Positions 1 to 8,199 are shown, counted from the first letter of the stretch. The stretch is DNA of 32,671 nt from CAZPWQ01 sp964590495 (GCA_964590495.1 CAZPWQ010000026.1:1-32671), one strand, 5' to 3'. Translations and numbers: made by a program. The notes: generated by a model from the letters alone, not told the origin.

Positions 1-52
1 GAAAGTGGCACTATATGGCCCGAAACGAGTGGCACCATATGACCGAAATAGC
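1..52. repeat. Short tandem repeats resembling an IS21-type insertion-sequence end
   Basis: Two imperfect units of about 24 bp start at 5 and 29, each opening with GTGGCAC(T/C)ATATG and ending in CCGAAA. Short tandem GTGGCAC...CCGAAA units are reminiscent of the multiple terminal repeats at the ends of IS21-family elements. No transposase gene is visible, and any element body would lie to the left of the window. The family assignment is from memory of such ends and is weak; the tandem repeat itself is directly visible. Confidence 0.4.
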
Positions 53-153
53 CAGTTTGCGGTCAAATTATTTTATAAAATACTTCTTATTTGTGCGATT
101 AAACTGAAATTTTTTTGGTCTAATTTTTTTAGTGCTGTTCGCGAATTAGAAAC

Positions 154-197
154 AAAAAAAAGGCCGTTGAAACGAAAATTTTTCGTTTCAACGGCCT
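154..197 (-). terminator. Strong rho-independent terminator (minus strand)
   Basis: A perfect 19-bp inverted repeat spans 160-178 and 179-197 (arm AAGGCCGTTGAAACGAAAA). It is followed, in minus-strand orientation, by a run of seven T (154-160). It ends the minus-strand transcript that contains the tRNA-Pro locus, the GIY-YIG gene and the tRNA-like remnant. There is essentially no loop in the perfect pairing, so a real hairpin would open a few central A-U pairs. Confidence 0.75.
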
Positions 198-223
198 TCA
201 AAGACATCAATCTTTAATGTCGA

Positions 224-311
224 GGACAACAGGATTTTCCCTAAGGGATGCCTTTGGCCAACCAGCGACCCTCCCGACACACCTGTCGGGATGCGCTACC
301 TGGCTGAGCCA
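224..311 (-). pseudogene. tRNA-like remnant with hairpin replacing the anticodon arm (copy 1)
   Basis: Read on the minus strand this shows a D-arm-like stretch ending GGTAGCGC, then a palindrome CCCGAC-AGGTGT-GTCGGG where an anticodon arm belongs, then GGGTCGCTGG like a variable loop plus T stem. An extra block containing a small CCCTTAGGG hairpin follows, and then a decayed 3' end. It has no usable anticodon loop. The 36-nt core 265-300 is identical to 773-808. The 5' acceptor half is replaced by the 3' end of the GIY-YIG gene, whose TAG stop lies inside the GGTAGCGC of the D loop. Confidence 0.7.
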
Positions 312-556
312 TTTTTCTTCAGCCAGTTCGACGCCCGGGAAGGGTTCTTCATCTTTTTCAGCTTCTCTTCAATTCGCATCGCCTCCCCGCGTGTATCACA
401 TGCAATGGATGCCAGCAGTTTCCACGGGCCTTTGCCACGGGTATATCTGTTTTGTGATGAATTGTGGCTGATAAGTCGTTTTTCCAAATCGGAAGTATAT
501 CCGTAATAATGCCGCTTAGAGGATACTGATTTTATCATATAAGCATAATACATCAC
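296..556 (-). CDS. Small GIY-YIG nuclease-superfamily protein beside tRNA-Pro
   Basis: An 86-residue single-domain protein. The GIY-YIG core is visible as YAYMIKS near residues 4-10 and YYGYTSDLEKRL near 17-28, with the catalytic-type Arg in LEKRL, a following SHN, and a candidate catalytic Glu in the RGEAMRIEEKL helix (about 56-66). This is the short form common in Bacteroidota, related to the UPF0213/YhbQ type; those are structure-specific or homing-like nucleases, but the substrate here is unknown. It lies on the same strand as tRNA-Pro, 67 bp beyond the tRNA's 3' end and past a terminator. Its last codons (K-N-G-S-A-R-stop) coincide with a tRNA D-arm-like sequence, and the TAG stop is part of GGTAGCGC. 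That junction suggests the gene invaded, or was fused to, a tRNA-derived sequence. The family call is confident; the role is inferred. Confidence 0.8.
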   Translation of the reverse strand: MMYYAYMIKSVSSKRHYYGYTSDLEKRLISHNSSQNRYTRGKGPWKLLASIACDTRGEAMRIEEKLKKMKNPSRASNWLKKNGSAR

Positions 557-586
557 TTGAACTCCAACCCCTCAGAATTGTTTAAT

Positions 587-618
587 AAAAAAAGGGCGCC
601 AGAAAATGGCGCCCTTTT
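587..618 (-). terminator. Terminator of tRNA-Pro
   Basis: An 11-bp GC-rich stem (AAAGGGCGCCA paired with TGGCGCCCTTT, about 591-617) with a small A-rich loop is followed on the minus strand by a run of seven T. It sits directly downstream of the tRNA-Pro 3' end and separates it from the GIY-YIG gene. Confidence 0.75.
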
Positions 619-622
619 AAAG

Positions 623-696
623 TCGGGACGACAGGATTTGAACCTGCGACCCCACGACCCCCAGTCGTGTGCGCTACCGGACTGCGCCACGTCCCG
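623..696 (-). tRNA. tRNA-Pro (anticodon GGG)
   Basis: A complete 74-nt cloverleaf can be drawn on the minus strand. It has a 7-bp acceptor stem CGGGACG/CGTCCCG with discriminator A, a D arm containing AGTCCGGTAGCGC, an anticodon stem CACGA/TCGTG with loop CTGGGGG, and a T arm with GGTTCAAATCC. The anticodon is GGG, reading CCC and CCU. CCA is not encoded (the next bases are CTT). A defective relative lies 38 bp upstream at 734-826 and a terminator lies immediately downstream. Confidence 0.95.
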
Positions 697-733
697 ATCA
701 AAAATATTTGCATCAAAAATACAATAACTTACC

Positions 734-826
734 GGACAACTGACTCCTCTACGGGATGCCTTGGCAGAACCTGCGACCCTCCCGACACACCTGTCGGGAT
801 GCGCTACCGGACTGCGCCACGTCCCG
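734..826 (-). pseudogene. Defective tRNA-Pro duplicate with hairpin in place of the anticodon arm (copy 2)
   Basis: On the minus strand the first 26 nt (acceptor 5' strand and whole D arm) match the real tRNA-Pro exactly. The anticodon arm is then replaced by a CCCGAC-AGGTGT-GTCGGG palindrome. The T-arm 5' side (GGTCGCAGGTTC) resumes, and an insertion containing TGCCAAGGCA and CCCGTAGAGG precedes a degraded 3' acceptor (TTGTCC). There is no 7-nt anticodon loop and no matched acceptor 3' strand, so it cannot be an ordinary tRNA. It lies upstream of, and is probably co-transcribed with, the intact tRNA-Pro. Confidence 0.8.
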
Positions 827-865
827 AATTAAGAGCTACAAAGATAGTGTTGTCTGGCTCAAATC

Positions 866-1273
866 TCAACCTGATTTTGTTGCAGTCTGACATATTTCAA
901 CAAGTACACCACAATTATCTTTGGGATGGACAAAAGCTACCAGTTTGTTATCGGCACCCTGGACGGGCTTTTCATTTAAAACTGTGAAATCCTCCTCCCG
1001 TAGCCGTTCCAGCTCGGCATAAATATCCTCAACTTCAAAGGCAACATGATGCATACCTTCATCTTTTTTTTCCAGATATTTTGCAATGACCGAATCTGAT
1101 GAAGTGGCACCAAGCAGTTCCACTTTCGACTCCCCTGTTAGAAAAAAAGCCGTATTGACCTTCTGCTGTTCTACAACTTCTCGTTTATAGCAGGATGTAT
1201 TCAGAAGCTTTTCATAGATCTTTATAGCTGATTCCAAATCACGTACTGCTATGCCGATATGGTCAAGATTCAT
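866..1273 (-). CDS. mce: Methylmalonyl-CoA epimerase
   Basis: A 135-residue glyoxalase/VOC-fold protein opening MNLDHIGIAVRDLESA. It interconverts (R)- and (S)-methylmalonyl-CoA, linking propionyl-CoA or odd-chain and branched amino acid breakdown to succinyl-CoA. The expected metal ligands are visible: His5 in LDHIG, His75/76 in GMHHVAFEV, and Glu126 in GVLVEICQ, with KVELLG in the middle strand. Length fits the family. The gene lies downstream of serA on the same strand, 128 bp after its stop. No methylmalonyl-CoA mutase gene is in the window. Other VOC dioxygenases are possible, but the HIGIAV opening and the GMHHVAF motif favour the epimerase. Confidence 0.9.
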   Translation of the reverse strand: MNLDHIGIAVRDLESAIKIYEKLLNTSCYKREVVEQQKVNTAFFLTGESKVELLGATSSDSVIAKYLEKKDEGMHHVAFEVEDIYAELERLREEDFTVLNEKPVQGADNKLVAFVHPKDNCGVLVEICQTATKSG

Positions 1274-1337
1274 AAGTTTTTGTATTGAGTGATCAGTTAT
1301 CTGTTAAGGACAACTATGACTCCGCGCCCCAGGTAAA

Positions 1338-1382
1338 GGATATAAGGTATAAGGAAGGATTTGGGCCTCAGCCCTTATATCC
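1338..1382. repeat. Inverted repeat between serA and mce
   Basis: GGATATAAGG (1338-1347) is matched by its exact reverse complement at 1373-1382. The surrounding sequence repeats TATAAGG/CCTTATA units. It lies in the 128-bp gap downstream of serA. It could act as a weak terminator or be an intergenic repeat remnant, and no T run follows directly. Confidence 0.4.
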
Positions 1383-1401
1383 GTATACCCTTATAACCCC
1401 T

Positions 1402-2997
1402 TCAGTTCGTGGTCAAGCTGACATATCGAACCTCCTGAACACCATCAATCCCAAGAATAGGCTTCAGTTCTTCCTCTGTCATACTTTTATCCACCGCTAC
1501 CGCTGTAATTGCATTTGATCCTTTTTTGGTACGTCCAAGGCTGAGTGAGGCAATATTTATTCCCTGCTCTGCCAACGCACCGCTTACAGAAGCAAGCATA
1601 CCGGGTCTGTCGGGATTTTTATACATCACGATATCCCCTTCAAGGCGCAGCTCAATGCCAAACCCGTCAATTTCAACGATGCGGTAGTCATTATCCCCGA
1701 AGAGTGTTGCCGATATATTCTTATATACAGCGCCGTCGCTCAGTTTTACCGTGATCAGATCATTAAATGTTTTGGATTCGCTCACTGTGGTTTCCTTTAT
1801 TTTGAAACCGCGTTCTTCTGAGTAGTGACGTGCATTAATCAGGTTAACCGCTTCACTTACGTGATGTGACAAAATTCCTTTAAGGATTGAATCTGTGAGA
1901 ACATCGGCAAACTTTGCGCATGTTCCGCTGTATTCGAATTCAAACTTACTTGCATGCTCAGGTGCCAATTGTATAGCAACACTTCCCAGTTTTTCAGCCA
2001 GCTGCAGGTAAGGCTGTACTTCTTTATTGGTGATCAGTGATATAGATTTACCATTCAGACTTCCTTTAAAGCTTTTCTTCTCGAGGGCATCGGCCATCTG
2101 ACGGGCGATTTGCTCGGCAACTTTTTCCTGTGCCTCTTCCGTCGACGCTCCGAGGTGAGGTGTACTGATAATTTGTGGATGTTTCAGAATCTCATACAGT
2201 TCTTCAGTTGGGGGTTCAGTGGAATATACATCAAGAGCAATTCCGGTAACATATCCCTGGTCAATCAATTCGGTGAGATCGGATTCTTTATAAATGCCTC
2301 CACGGGCACAGTTCACCAGGGAGATACCTTTTTTGAGTTTATCGGCGTTTTTAAGTGAAACCAGGTCCTTAGTTTTCTCTGTAAGAGGTGTATGTACGGT
2401 CAGGAAATCAGCATCACCCAATAATTCATTAAGCTCCAGGAGTTCAACCTGCAGGCTCTCCGCTTTTTCAATAGAGGCAAAAGGATCATAAGCTTTCACT
2501 TTCATCCCGAAACGCTGCATACGTTTGGCCACTTCAGAACCGATCTTCCCCAGACCGATAATGCCCAGTGTCTTTCCATATACCTCATTTCCCATATATT
2601 TTTTCCTGTCCCATCCTCCCTGCTTAACTTTTTCAACAGACTGAGGAATATTCCTGGCCAGTGCCAGGATCATACCGCAGGTATGTTCGGCCGTTGAAAC
2701 GGTGTTACCGTCAGGTGTATTCATAACCAGGATACCGCGTGCCGTGGCAGCTGCGATATCGATATTATCAACTCCTACACCGGCACGACCGACAACTTGT
2801 AAATTATCAGCAGCTTCCAATACTTCACGGCTTACCGTTGTAGCACTACGTACCACGATTCCATCATAAGCCTTGATTTCTTTTAACAGCTCATCGCCGC
2901 TCAGGTTATGATTTCTTACAACTTCAATATCACGCTCCCTGAAAACATCTTCACATAAGGGATCGACATTATCGAGCAGTAAAACTTTAAATGACAT
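1402..2997 (-). CDS. serA: D-3-phosphoglycerate dehydrogenase, long form with ACT domain
   Basis: A 531-residue enzyme oxidising 3-phosphoglycerate with NAD+, the first committed step of serine synthesis. Visible features are the substrate-domain motif GRAGVGVDNID (70-80), the nucleotide-binding GLGKIG (148-153) followed by an acidic residue in YDPF (about 171), and the catalytic set Arg232 (ARGG), Glu261 (DVYSTEPP) and His281 (TPHLGAST). An intervening ASB-type domain follows, and a C-terminal ACT domain (about 455-531, PGMLASVSGALAEQGINIASL) probably senses serine or another amino acid. Length matches type I enzymes of about 525-530 residues. It is monocistronic or leads into mce. No serB or serC is nearby. 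Confidence 0.95.
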   Translation of the reverse strand: MSFKVLLLDNVDPLCEDVFRERDIEVVRNHNLSGDELLKEIKAYDGIVVRSATTVSREVLEAADNLQVVGRAGVGVDNIDIAAATARGILVMNTPDGNTVSTAEHTCGMILALARNIPQSVEKVKQGGWDRKKYMGNEVYGKTLGIIGLGKIGSEVAKRMQRFGMKVKAYDPFASIEKAESLQVELLELNELLGDADFLTVHTPLTEKTKDLVSLKNADKLKKGISLVNCARGGIYKESDLTELIDQGYVTGIALDVYSTEPPTEELYEILKHPQIISTPHLGASTEEAQEKVAEQIARQMADALEKKSFKGSLNGKSISLITNKEVQPYLQLAEKLGSVAIQLAPEHASKFEFEYSGTCAKFADVLTDSILKGILSHHVSEAVNLINARHYSEERGFKIKETTVSESKTFNDLITVKLSDGAVYKNISATLFGDNDYRIVEIDGFGIELRLEGDIVMYKNPDRPGMLASVSGALAEQGINIASLSLGRTKKGSNAITAVAVDKSMTEEELKPILGIDGVQEVRYVSLTTN

Positions 2998-3204
2998 AAT
3001 AGAGTGTATATATTATATGTTTAGTTAACTTATTTTACAATTTTGAACGCAGCTGACGGATAAATTTCGCAGGATTCTACAAGGTGTTGATATGTCGGTC
3101 AAACTATAATCAAATTTAAACTTTTTATTATTAACACTTAAACCAACATCACATAAAAATTTGTGAGCTCCGAGCAAAGCGATTCCCACGAAGTGAAATG
3201 TGGG

Positions 3205-3795
3205 CTAAGCATGGGTAAATTCAGACATTAATTGTTTTAACCGGTTAATGCCAATACGATCTTCAGCCGAAGTTCTTACCATAGGTACTTCAATATTCAT
3301 TTCGTCCAGAATTCTCTTTACACGTGCCCGCGACTGCTGCTGTTTATTTTTAGAAATTTTATCTGCTTTGGTCAGTGCAACAACAAAAGGCATGCGATTT
3401 ACTCCCATCCAGTAAAAAAAATCCTCATCGAGTGCAGTCGGTTTATGCCTGATATCAACCAGGTGTACGATAAGATGCAGGGTTGGCCTTTCCAGTAAAT
3501 ACTTCCGGATATCGCGACCCCACCTCTCCCGTTCCTTCTTTGAAACCTTGGCATAACCGAACCCGGGAAGATCAACAAGATATAGCTTATCATCAATCAG
3601 ATAATAGTTCATTTGCTGGGTTTTACCCGGTTTATTACTTGTACGCGCCAATCCCTTATGGTTAGCCAGCGCATTAATCAACGATGATTTCCCGACGTTG
3701 GAACGACCCGCAAAACAGACTTCCGGGAAATGAGGATCGGGAGAATCATCCAGAGAAGGTGCGCCGGTTATGAAACTTGCTTTTTTAAATTCCAT
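3205..3795 (-). CDS. engB: Ribosome biogenesis GTPase YsxC/EngB
   Basis: A 196-residue TRAFAC GTPase needed for large-subunit assembly. The motifs are in order: G1 GRSNVGKSS (30-38), G2 GKTQQMNYY (57-65), G3 DLPGFGYAKV (75-84), G4 TKAD (142-145) and G5 TSAED near 180. I place the start at 3795 (MEFKKASFIT), although the frame stays open to 3873, because the longer version has a 26-residue extension unlike the family that lies wholly over the purF end. With this start the ATG overlaps the purF stop as TGATG, the usual sign of translational coupling. Confidence 0.95.
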   Translation of the reverse strand: MEFKKASFITGAPSLDDSPDPHFPEVCFAGRSNVGKSSLINALANHKGLARTSNKPGKTQQMNYYLIDDKLYLVDLPGFGYAKVSKKERERWGRDIRKYLLERPTLHLIVHLVDIRHKPTALDEDFFYWMGVNRMPFVVALTKADKISKNKQQQSRARVKRILDEMNIEVPMVRTSAEDRIGINRLKQLMSEFTHA

Positions 3796-5297
3796 CAAAC
3801 AATCTCGTTCTCTTCTTTTGCCACTCCGAAATTTACGGGGACAGGATACTTCTCTGTAAAACAGGCCGTACAATAACCATTTGGAGAAACATTGGCTTCT
3901 TTTACCGCACTTACTAGTCCGTCGGCTGACAGATAGCGCAGACTGTCCACCCCGATTTCTTTTGCCATTTTTGATATGTCACGACCGAAACGATTCGCCA
4001 TCAGTTCATTCGGAGTGGGAAAATCCATCCCGTAATAACAGGGACTTATTATAGGCGGTGAACTCACCAGGAAATGCACTTCAGCCGGATTCGCCTGGCG
4101 GATCATATTCACCAGGTATTGGGAAGTAGTTCCACGAACAATGGAATCGTCCACAATAATCACCGAGCGGCCTTCGATCACCCCTTTTACCGTATTAAAC
4201 TTGGTGCGCACCTTTTGCTCACGGGATTTCTGTCCCGGCGAAATAAAGGTTCGCCCCACATAATGATTGCGAATAAGACCGATTTCAAACTTGCACTCAT
4301 GACCCAGTTTCTGATTTTCGTGTACATATCCCAGTGCAGCAGTATTGCTGGAATCGGGCACGGAGATAACTATCGGCTTCATATCCCCCGGTGGATTTTT
4401 AATAACTTCATTGATCGGATGCTCTTTCGCCAGGTATTTTCCCAGGTTTCGACGAACCTTGTCTACATTTTCGCCGAATATCTTGCTGTCGGGACGTGAA
4501 AAATAAACATACTCAAAAATGCACTGACTGGTATCCGTTCCATACTCAGGCTCCAAGTAATATGAGATAGGTTCAGTATCGGCAGATACTTCTTTATCTA
4601 TTACCAGTACTTCTCCCGGTTCTATATCCCGGACATATTCAGCACCGATAATATCAAAAGCGCAGGTTTCGCTCGCCACACAGTAAACATCATCGATGAT
4701 TCCCAGTGCAAGCGGACGAAATCCATTTGGATCACGCACCGCAATCAAATGATCATCGGTAAGCATTACCAGGCTGTAGGCTCCTTCTACCTGTTCCAGT
4801 GCCTCGAGTACCTGCTTAAGCTGGGTGTCGGCCTTGCTGTGCGATACAAGGTGAAGAATAAGTTCGGTATCGGATGTACTCTGGAAAAGTACTCCCTCCT
4901 CACGAAACCGCTCGCGTAACTGCTTGGCGTTAGCCAGATTGCCATTGTGACCAATAGCTATATTTCCCTTGCGGTAGTGTACCCGGAACGGCTGGATATT
5001 TGCAGGATTTATTGATGCTCCTGCCGTAGAATATCGATTATGTCCAATAGCTGAGCGGCCTTTTAATTCATTGCTGAATATTTTCTGATCATCAAAAACG
5101 TTGAGAACCAAACCAAAGTCACGATGTGCCGGCATAATCCAGCGCTCCTTTTCATCATCATAATATGAAGTAACAATTCCGGCAGACTCCTGACCTCTGT
5201 GCTGAAGTGCATGCAAACCGTAGTAGGTAAGTAAAGCGGCATCAGAATGATTCTGAATCCCAAAGATGCCACAATAATCTCGTGGTTTATCGAGCAT
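3795..5297 (-). CDS. purF: Amidophosphoribosyltransferase, Fe-S type
   Basis: A 500-residue enzyme that transfers glutamine-derived ammonia to PRPP, the first step of purine synthesis. The N-terminal glutaminase is Ntn type: Cys9 follows an eight-residue leader MLDKPRDY, so processing would expose the nucleophile as in the B. subtilis enzyme. The PRPP loop VDDSIVRGTTS is at 382-392. Four cysteines fit the [4Fe-4S] cluster pattern of the Bacillus-type enzyme: C259 (SQCIFEY), C420 (SPCYYG), and C476/C479 (CTACF). The gene is directly followed by engB with overlapping stop and start codons. purA is in the same window at 10917-12194 but not in this operon. Confidence 0.96.
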   Translation of the reverse strand: MLDKPRDYCGIFGIQNHSDAALLTYYGLHALQHRGQESAGIVTSYYDDEKERWIMPAHRDFGLVLNVFDDQKIFSNELKGRSAIGHNRYSTAGASINPANIQPFRVHYRKGNIAIGHNGNLANAKQLRERFREEGVLFQSTSDTELILHLVSHSKADTQLKQVLEALEQVEGAYSLVMLTDDHLIAVRDPNGFRPLALGIIDDVYCVASETCAFDIIGAEYVRDIEPGEVLVIDKEVSADTEPISYYLEPEYGTDTSQCIFEYVYFSRPDSKIFGENVDKVRRNLGKYLAKEHPINEVIKNPPGDMKPIVISVPDSSNTAALGYVHENQKLGHECKFEIGLIRNHYVGRTFISPGQKSREQKVRTKFNTVKGVIEGRSVIIVDDSIVRGTTSQYLVNMIRQANPAEVHFLVSSPPIISPCYYGMDFPTPNELMANRFGRDISKMAKEIGVDSLRYLSADGLVSAVKEANVSPNGYCTACFTEKYPVPVNFGVAKEENEIV

Positions 5298-5811
5298 GAA
5301 TTTATTAAATAATGGAAATTTCCGTGCTAATTAAGTTACGAAAATCAAGTACTAATTAGTAGCAAAAATCTATATTTCTTACCCCGGAGCCTTCGGCAAA
5401 ATACATGCTTATCCATTATCTATTTTCAGATTAATTTGTACTCTGTCAGGTACCGGTAAGGTTGATACAAGTCAAATAAAATAAAAGGTTTTAGAAAATA
5501 ATATTAATCCTGTACTTGCTTTTTAAGCATAGTTTTTAGAACATTATTAACAAATTTTAATGTTTGGTTCCGTGGGTTGGAGAACGGAAATATCTGCCGG
5601 TTTTCATAATCACAGGATAGCACAATAATAAGGTTAGCTTTCTTTACAGAATAATTGTGTGACGTCACATGAGATTATGAAGACGCGACACAGAATTTAC
5701 CCGACCTGAAAAAATAAAGAAGCATTTCTGAAGCAGGTGGGTAATAATAAAAATAAGTTAGCGGACATAAATACCTAATTCTATTAATCTTCACTACAAG
5801 AGGTTTAAGCC
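5298..5811. other. AT-rich divergent intergenic region between purF and the hybrid kinase gene
   Basis: These 514 bp hold the promoters of the divergent purF (minus) and sensor kinase (plus) genes. I see no open reading frame with coding character and no recognisable RNA. The one notable element is a perfect 12-bp palindrome, listed separately. No purine riboswitch-like conserved core was recognised upstream of purF. Confidence 0.6.
5658..5669. promoter_or_regulatory. Perfect palindrome TGTGACGTCACA, candidate regulator site
   Basis: The 12-bp perfect dyad lies about 145 bp before the hybrid kinase start, in an otherwise AT-rich region. TGTGA...TCACA half-sites are typical of CRP/FNR-family regulators, but here the spacing is zero to two bases rather than the usual six. 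It could instead bind another dimeric regulator. Function is inferred from symmetry and location only. Confidence 0.3.
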
Positions 5812-8199
5812 ATGGTTCAATACGAGAATAGATGGCCAATCGATGATGGTGAAAGAGACGCACAATTTTTATCCTTCCTTCTGAGATCGACAGATTTTGG
5901 TTACTGGAACCTGAATCTTCTTACTGGTGAAGAAGAACGCTCCTTTCAATATGACAAATGTTTCGGTGCAACCGAACCCTTATCAGATTGGAGTATGGAT
6001 AAATTCCTGTCTTTTATACACCCCGATGACCTAGAGAAGGTTGAAGACCATATCAATAAGGCACTTGCAAATTGTGAGGAGTGGCATTTTGAATGCCGTA
6101 TAATCTGGAACGACGATACAATTCACTGGATCAACTGTAACGGAAATGTCTATCAAGCAACAAACGGAGAACCGGCGAGGATACTGAGCCTTGTTTCTGA
6201 CATCACAGAGCAAAAACACGCCATAGAAAAAGTCCGGGAGTCGGAAAAGCGCCTCGAGATCGTTCTGCAAACCGGCAAATTTGGGTCTTGGCAATTGGAG
6301 TTAGGAGACAAATTTAAGCTCAAATGTTCTGACACCTTTAAAATAAATTTTGGTCTGTCTCCCAATGATGAGCTTACCTACGAACGGATGAACGAGATAA
6401 TCCATCCGGAAGATCGCAATAAGTACAGTACCAACATCAAACAGGCTCTTGAGGGACAAACAGATTTTGAATTAGAATGCCGTATTATTTCACCAAATGA
6501 CGAGGTCCGATGGATTTTTTTTCGCGGTCATACTCTTTACCAGAAGGATGGAACTCCACTCCGAATGATCGGTGTGTCTCTTGATATTACCGAACGCAAG
6601 CAGCGGGAAGAAGATTTGAGGAAAAATGAGACCCGTCTGCGTCTTGCGACTCAAATTGCAAACCTGGGAACCTGGCAATATGATCCTGATTCGAGCCTTG
6701 TCTATTTAGACAAACAGATGCGAACCATGATGGGAGAACCCAACTCGCCTGCAAAGCGTCCTTTTTCTGATGTCATTGATCGAATACATCCCGACGACCG
6801 GATAAGCCTTAAAAGAGCAATTAATAATGCGCTGAATCCATCTACAGACAGAACCATATCTATCGAATACCGGATTGTGCTGAATGATGGAACCGTACAC
6901 TGGATATCAGCCAATGGTCACGCCCAGTTTGATGAGAAGGATTCTGACAAGGCCGTTGGTTTTATGGGAACCGCACGTGATGTAACCGCAAGAAAACGCC
7001 AGGAAGCAAAGCTTGAAACAATGAATGAAACGCTTGAAGAGCGGATAAGAGAACGGACAAAATCGCTGTTGTCATATCAGGATCAATTGCGTTCCCTCGC
7101 ATCTCAATTAAGCAAGGCTGAGGAACAGGAGCGACGCAACCTTGCTGCCGAACTCCATGATAACCTCGGGCAACTGCTTACTGTATGTAAAATGAAGATC
7201 AGTGAATTGCAAAATGGGAAACTTCCTGAACATACAGCCGGAGAAATAAATGAATTGTCAGAATTTATTGATGAAGCGATCGGCTATACACGTGAACTGA
7301 TGGCAGATCTGAAGCCTCCTCCTACCATTGATGAAAAGGATCTATATGGGATTATGAAATGGGTGGCAAAAAAGATGAAAAAACATGGACTCAATGTTCA
7401 TGTTGAAAATGATAAAAAACTTAAACCTCTCGATGAAGAGGTGCGGACAACGCTGCTTCAGGCGGTCAGAGAATTGCTTTTTAATGTGGTGAAACATACC
7501 TACGTCAAAGAAGCCCGGCTGACATTGCTGCGCCGGGAAAATTACGTGGAAATTATAGTTGAGGATGATGGAAAAGGGTTTGATCCGGAAGAAAAGAAAA
7601 AAGCTCCAAGTGAAGACGGTGGATTTGGGCTCTTCAATATACGTGAACGGATGGATTTGCTCGGAGGTAAACTGAAAATTAATTCCAAACCGGGCGCAGG
7701 AACAAAAGCAACATTGTACGTCCCGCTGCAGAAAGCTGATAAAAAAAGCATCTCGTACAAACCGGACAGCAGAACCGGTACGTCATTACCGGCCAGATCC
7801 ACCGTACAGGCAGAACTTTGGCAGACAGCTAAAATCCTGATCGTGGATGATCATGAGATGGTACGGAGAGGACTTCGAAAAATGATAGAAAACCAGGATG
7901 ATTTAATGGTTATAGCTGAAGCCTCGAATGGGGAAGAAGCTGTAAAATCTGCCCGGGAAACCTCCCCCGATATAATTGTGATGGATATCAACTTACCTGG
8001 TATGGATGGTATTGAGGCTACGCGTAAAATCACTGCCGAGATGCCTGATATTCGTGTTATAGGTCTATCACTCCATGATGAAAAAGGAGTGGCTGACGAT
8101 ATGCGGAGTGCCGGGGCCTCGGCCTACCTCACGAAGACTGAGGCTTTTGAAACACTCTGTGCCACCATCCGGAGCGAAGCCACCATGGCGAAGGGATAA
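5812..8199 (+). CDS. Three-PAS hybrid sensor histidine kinase with C-terminal receiver (DesK/NarL type)
   Basis: A 795-residue cytoplasmic signalling protein with no clear membrane segment. It carries three PAS domains (about 25-130, 145-260 and 275-395), each ending in a PAC-like segment such as SDITEQK, LDITERK or RDVTARK. A coiled-coil linker (about 395-435) leads to a HisKA_3 dimerisation helix with phospho-acceptor His449 in AAELHDNLGQ, then an HATPase domain with an N box (ELLFNVVKHT), DDGKGFD and GGFGLFNIRERM. A receiver follows at about 673-795 with acidic pair D679/D680, phospho-acceptor D725 (VMDINLPG) and K775. The receiver resembles NarL/FixJ proteins, yet no LuxR-type DNA-binding domain follows, so output must pass to a separate regulator that is not in this window. 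The ligand is unknown. The stop codon overlaps the edge of a MITE-like repeat. Confidence 0.93.
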   Translation: MVQYENRWPIDDGERDAQFLSFLLRSTDFGYWNLNLLTGEEERSFQYDKCFGATEPLSDWSMDKFLSFIHPDDLEKVEDHINKALANCEEWHFECRIIWNDDTIHWINCNGNVYQATNGEPARILSLVSDITEQKHAIEKVRESEKRLEIVLQTGKFGSWQLELGDKFKLKCSDTFKINFGLSPNDELTYERMNEIIHPEDRNKYSTNIKQALEGQTDFELECRIISPNDEVRWIFFRGHTLYQKDGTPLRMIGVSLDITERKQREEDLRKNETRLRLATQIANLGTWQYDPDSSLVYLDKQMRTMMGEPNSPAKRPFSDVIDRIHPDDRISLKRAINNALNPSTDRTISIEYRIVLNDGTVHWISANGHAQFDEKDSDKAVGFMGTARDVTARKRQEAKLETMNETLEERIRERTKSLLSYQDQLRSLASQLSKAEEQERRNLAAELHDNLGQLLTVCKMKISELQNGKLPEHTAGEINELSEFIDEAIGYTRELMADLKPPPTIDEKDLYGIMKWVAKKMKKHGLNVHVENDKKLKPLDEEVRTTLLQAVRELLFNVVKHTYVKEARLTLLRRENYVEIIVEDDGKGFDPEEKKKAPSEDGGFGLFNIRERMDLLGGKLKINSKPGAGTKATLYVPLQKADKKSISYKPDSRTGTSLPARSTVQAELWQTAKILIVDDHEMVRRGLRKMIENQDDLMVIAEASNGEEAVKSARETSPDIIVMDINLPGMDGIEATRKITAEMPDIRVIGLSLHDEKGVADDMRSAGASAYLTKTEAFETLCATIRSEATMAKG

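Noticed and set aside
217..506. Plus-strand open frames over the first GIY-YIG gene
   Set aside because: They are antisense to a gene with a recognisable GIY-YIG core.
667..987. Plus-strand open frame of 106 codons
   Set aside because: It crosses tRNA-Pro, its pseudogene copy and the end of the mce gene in antisense.
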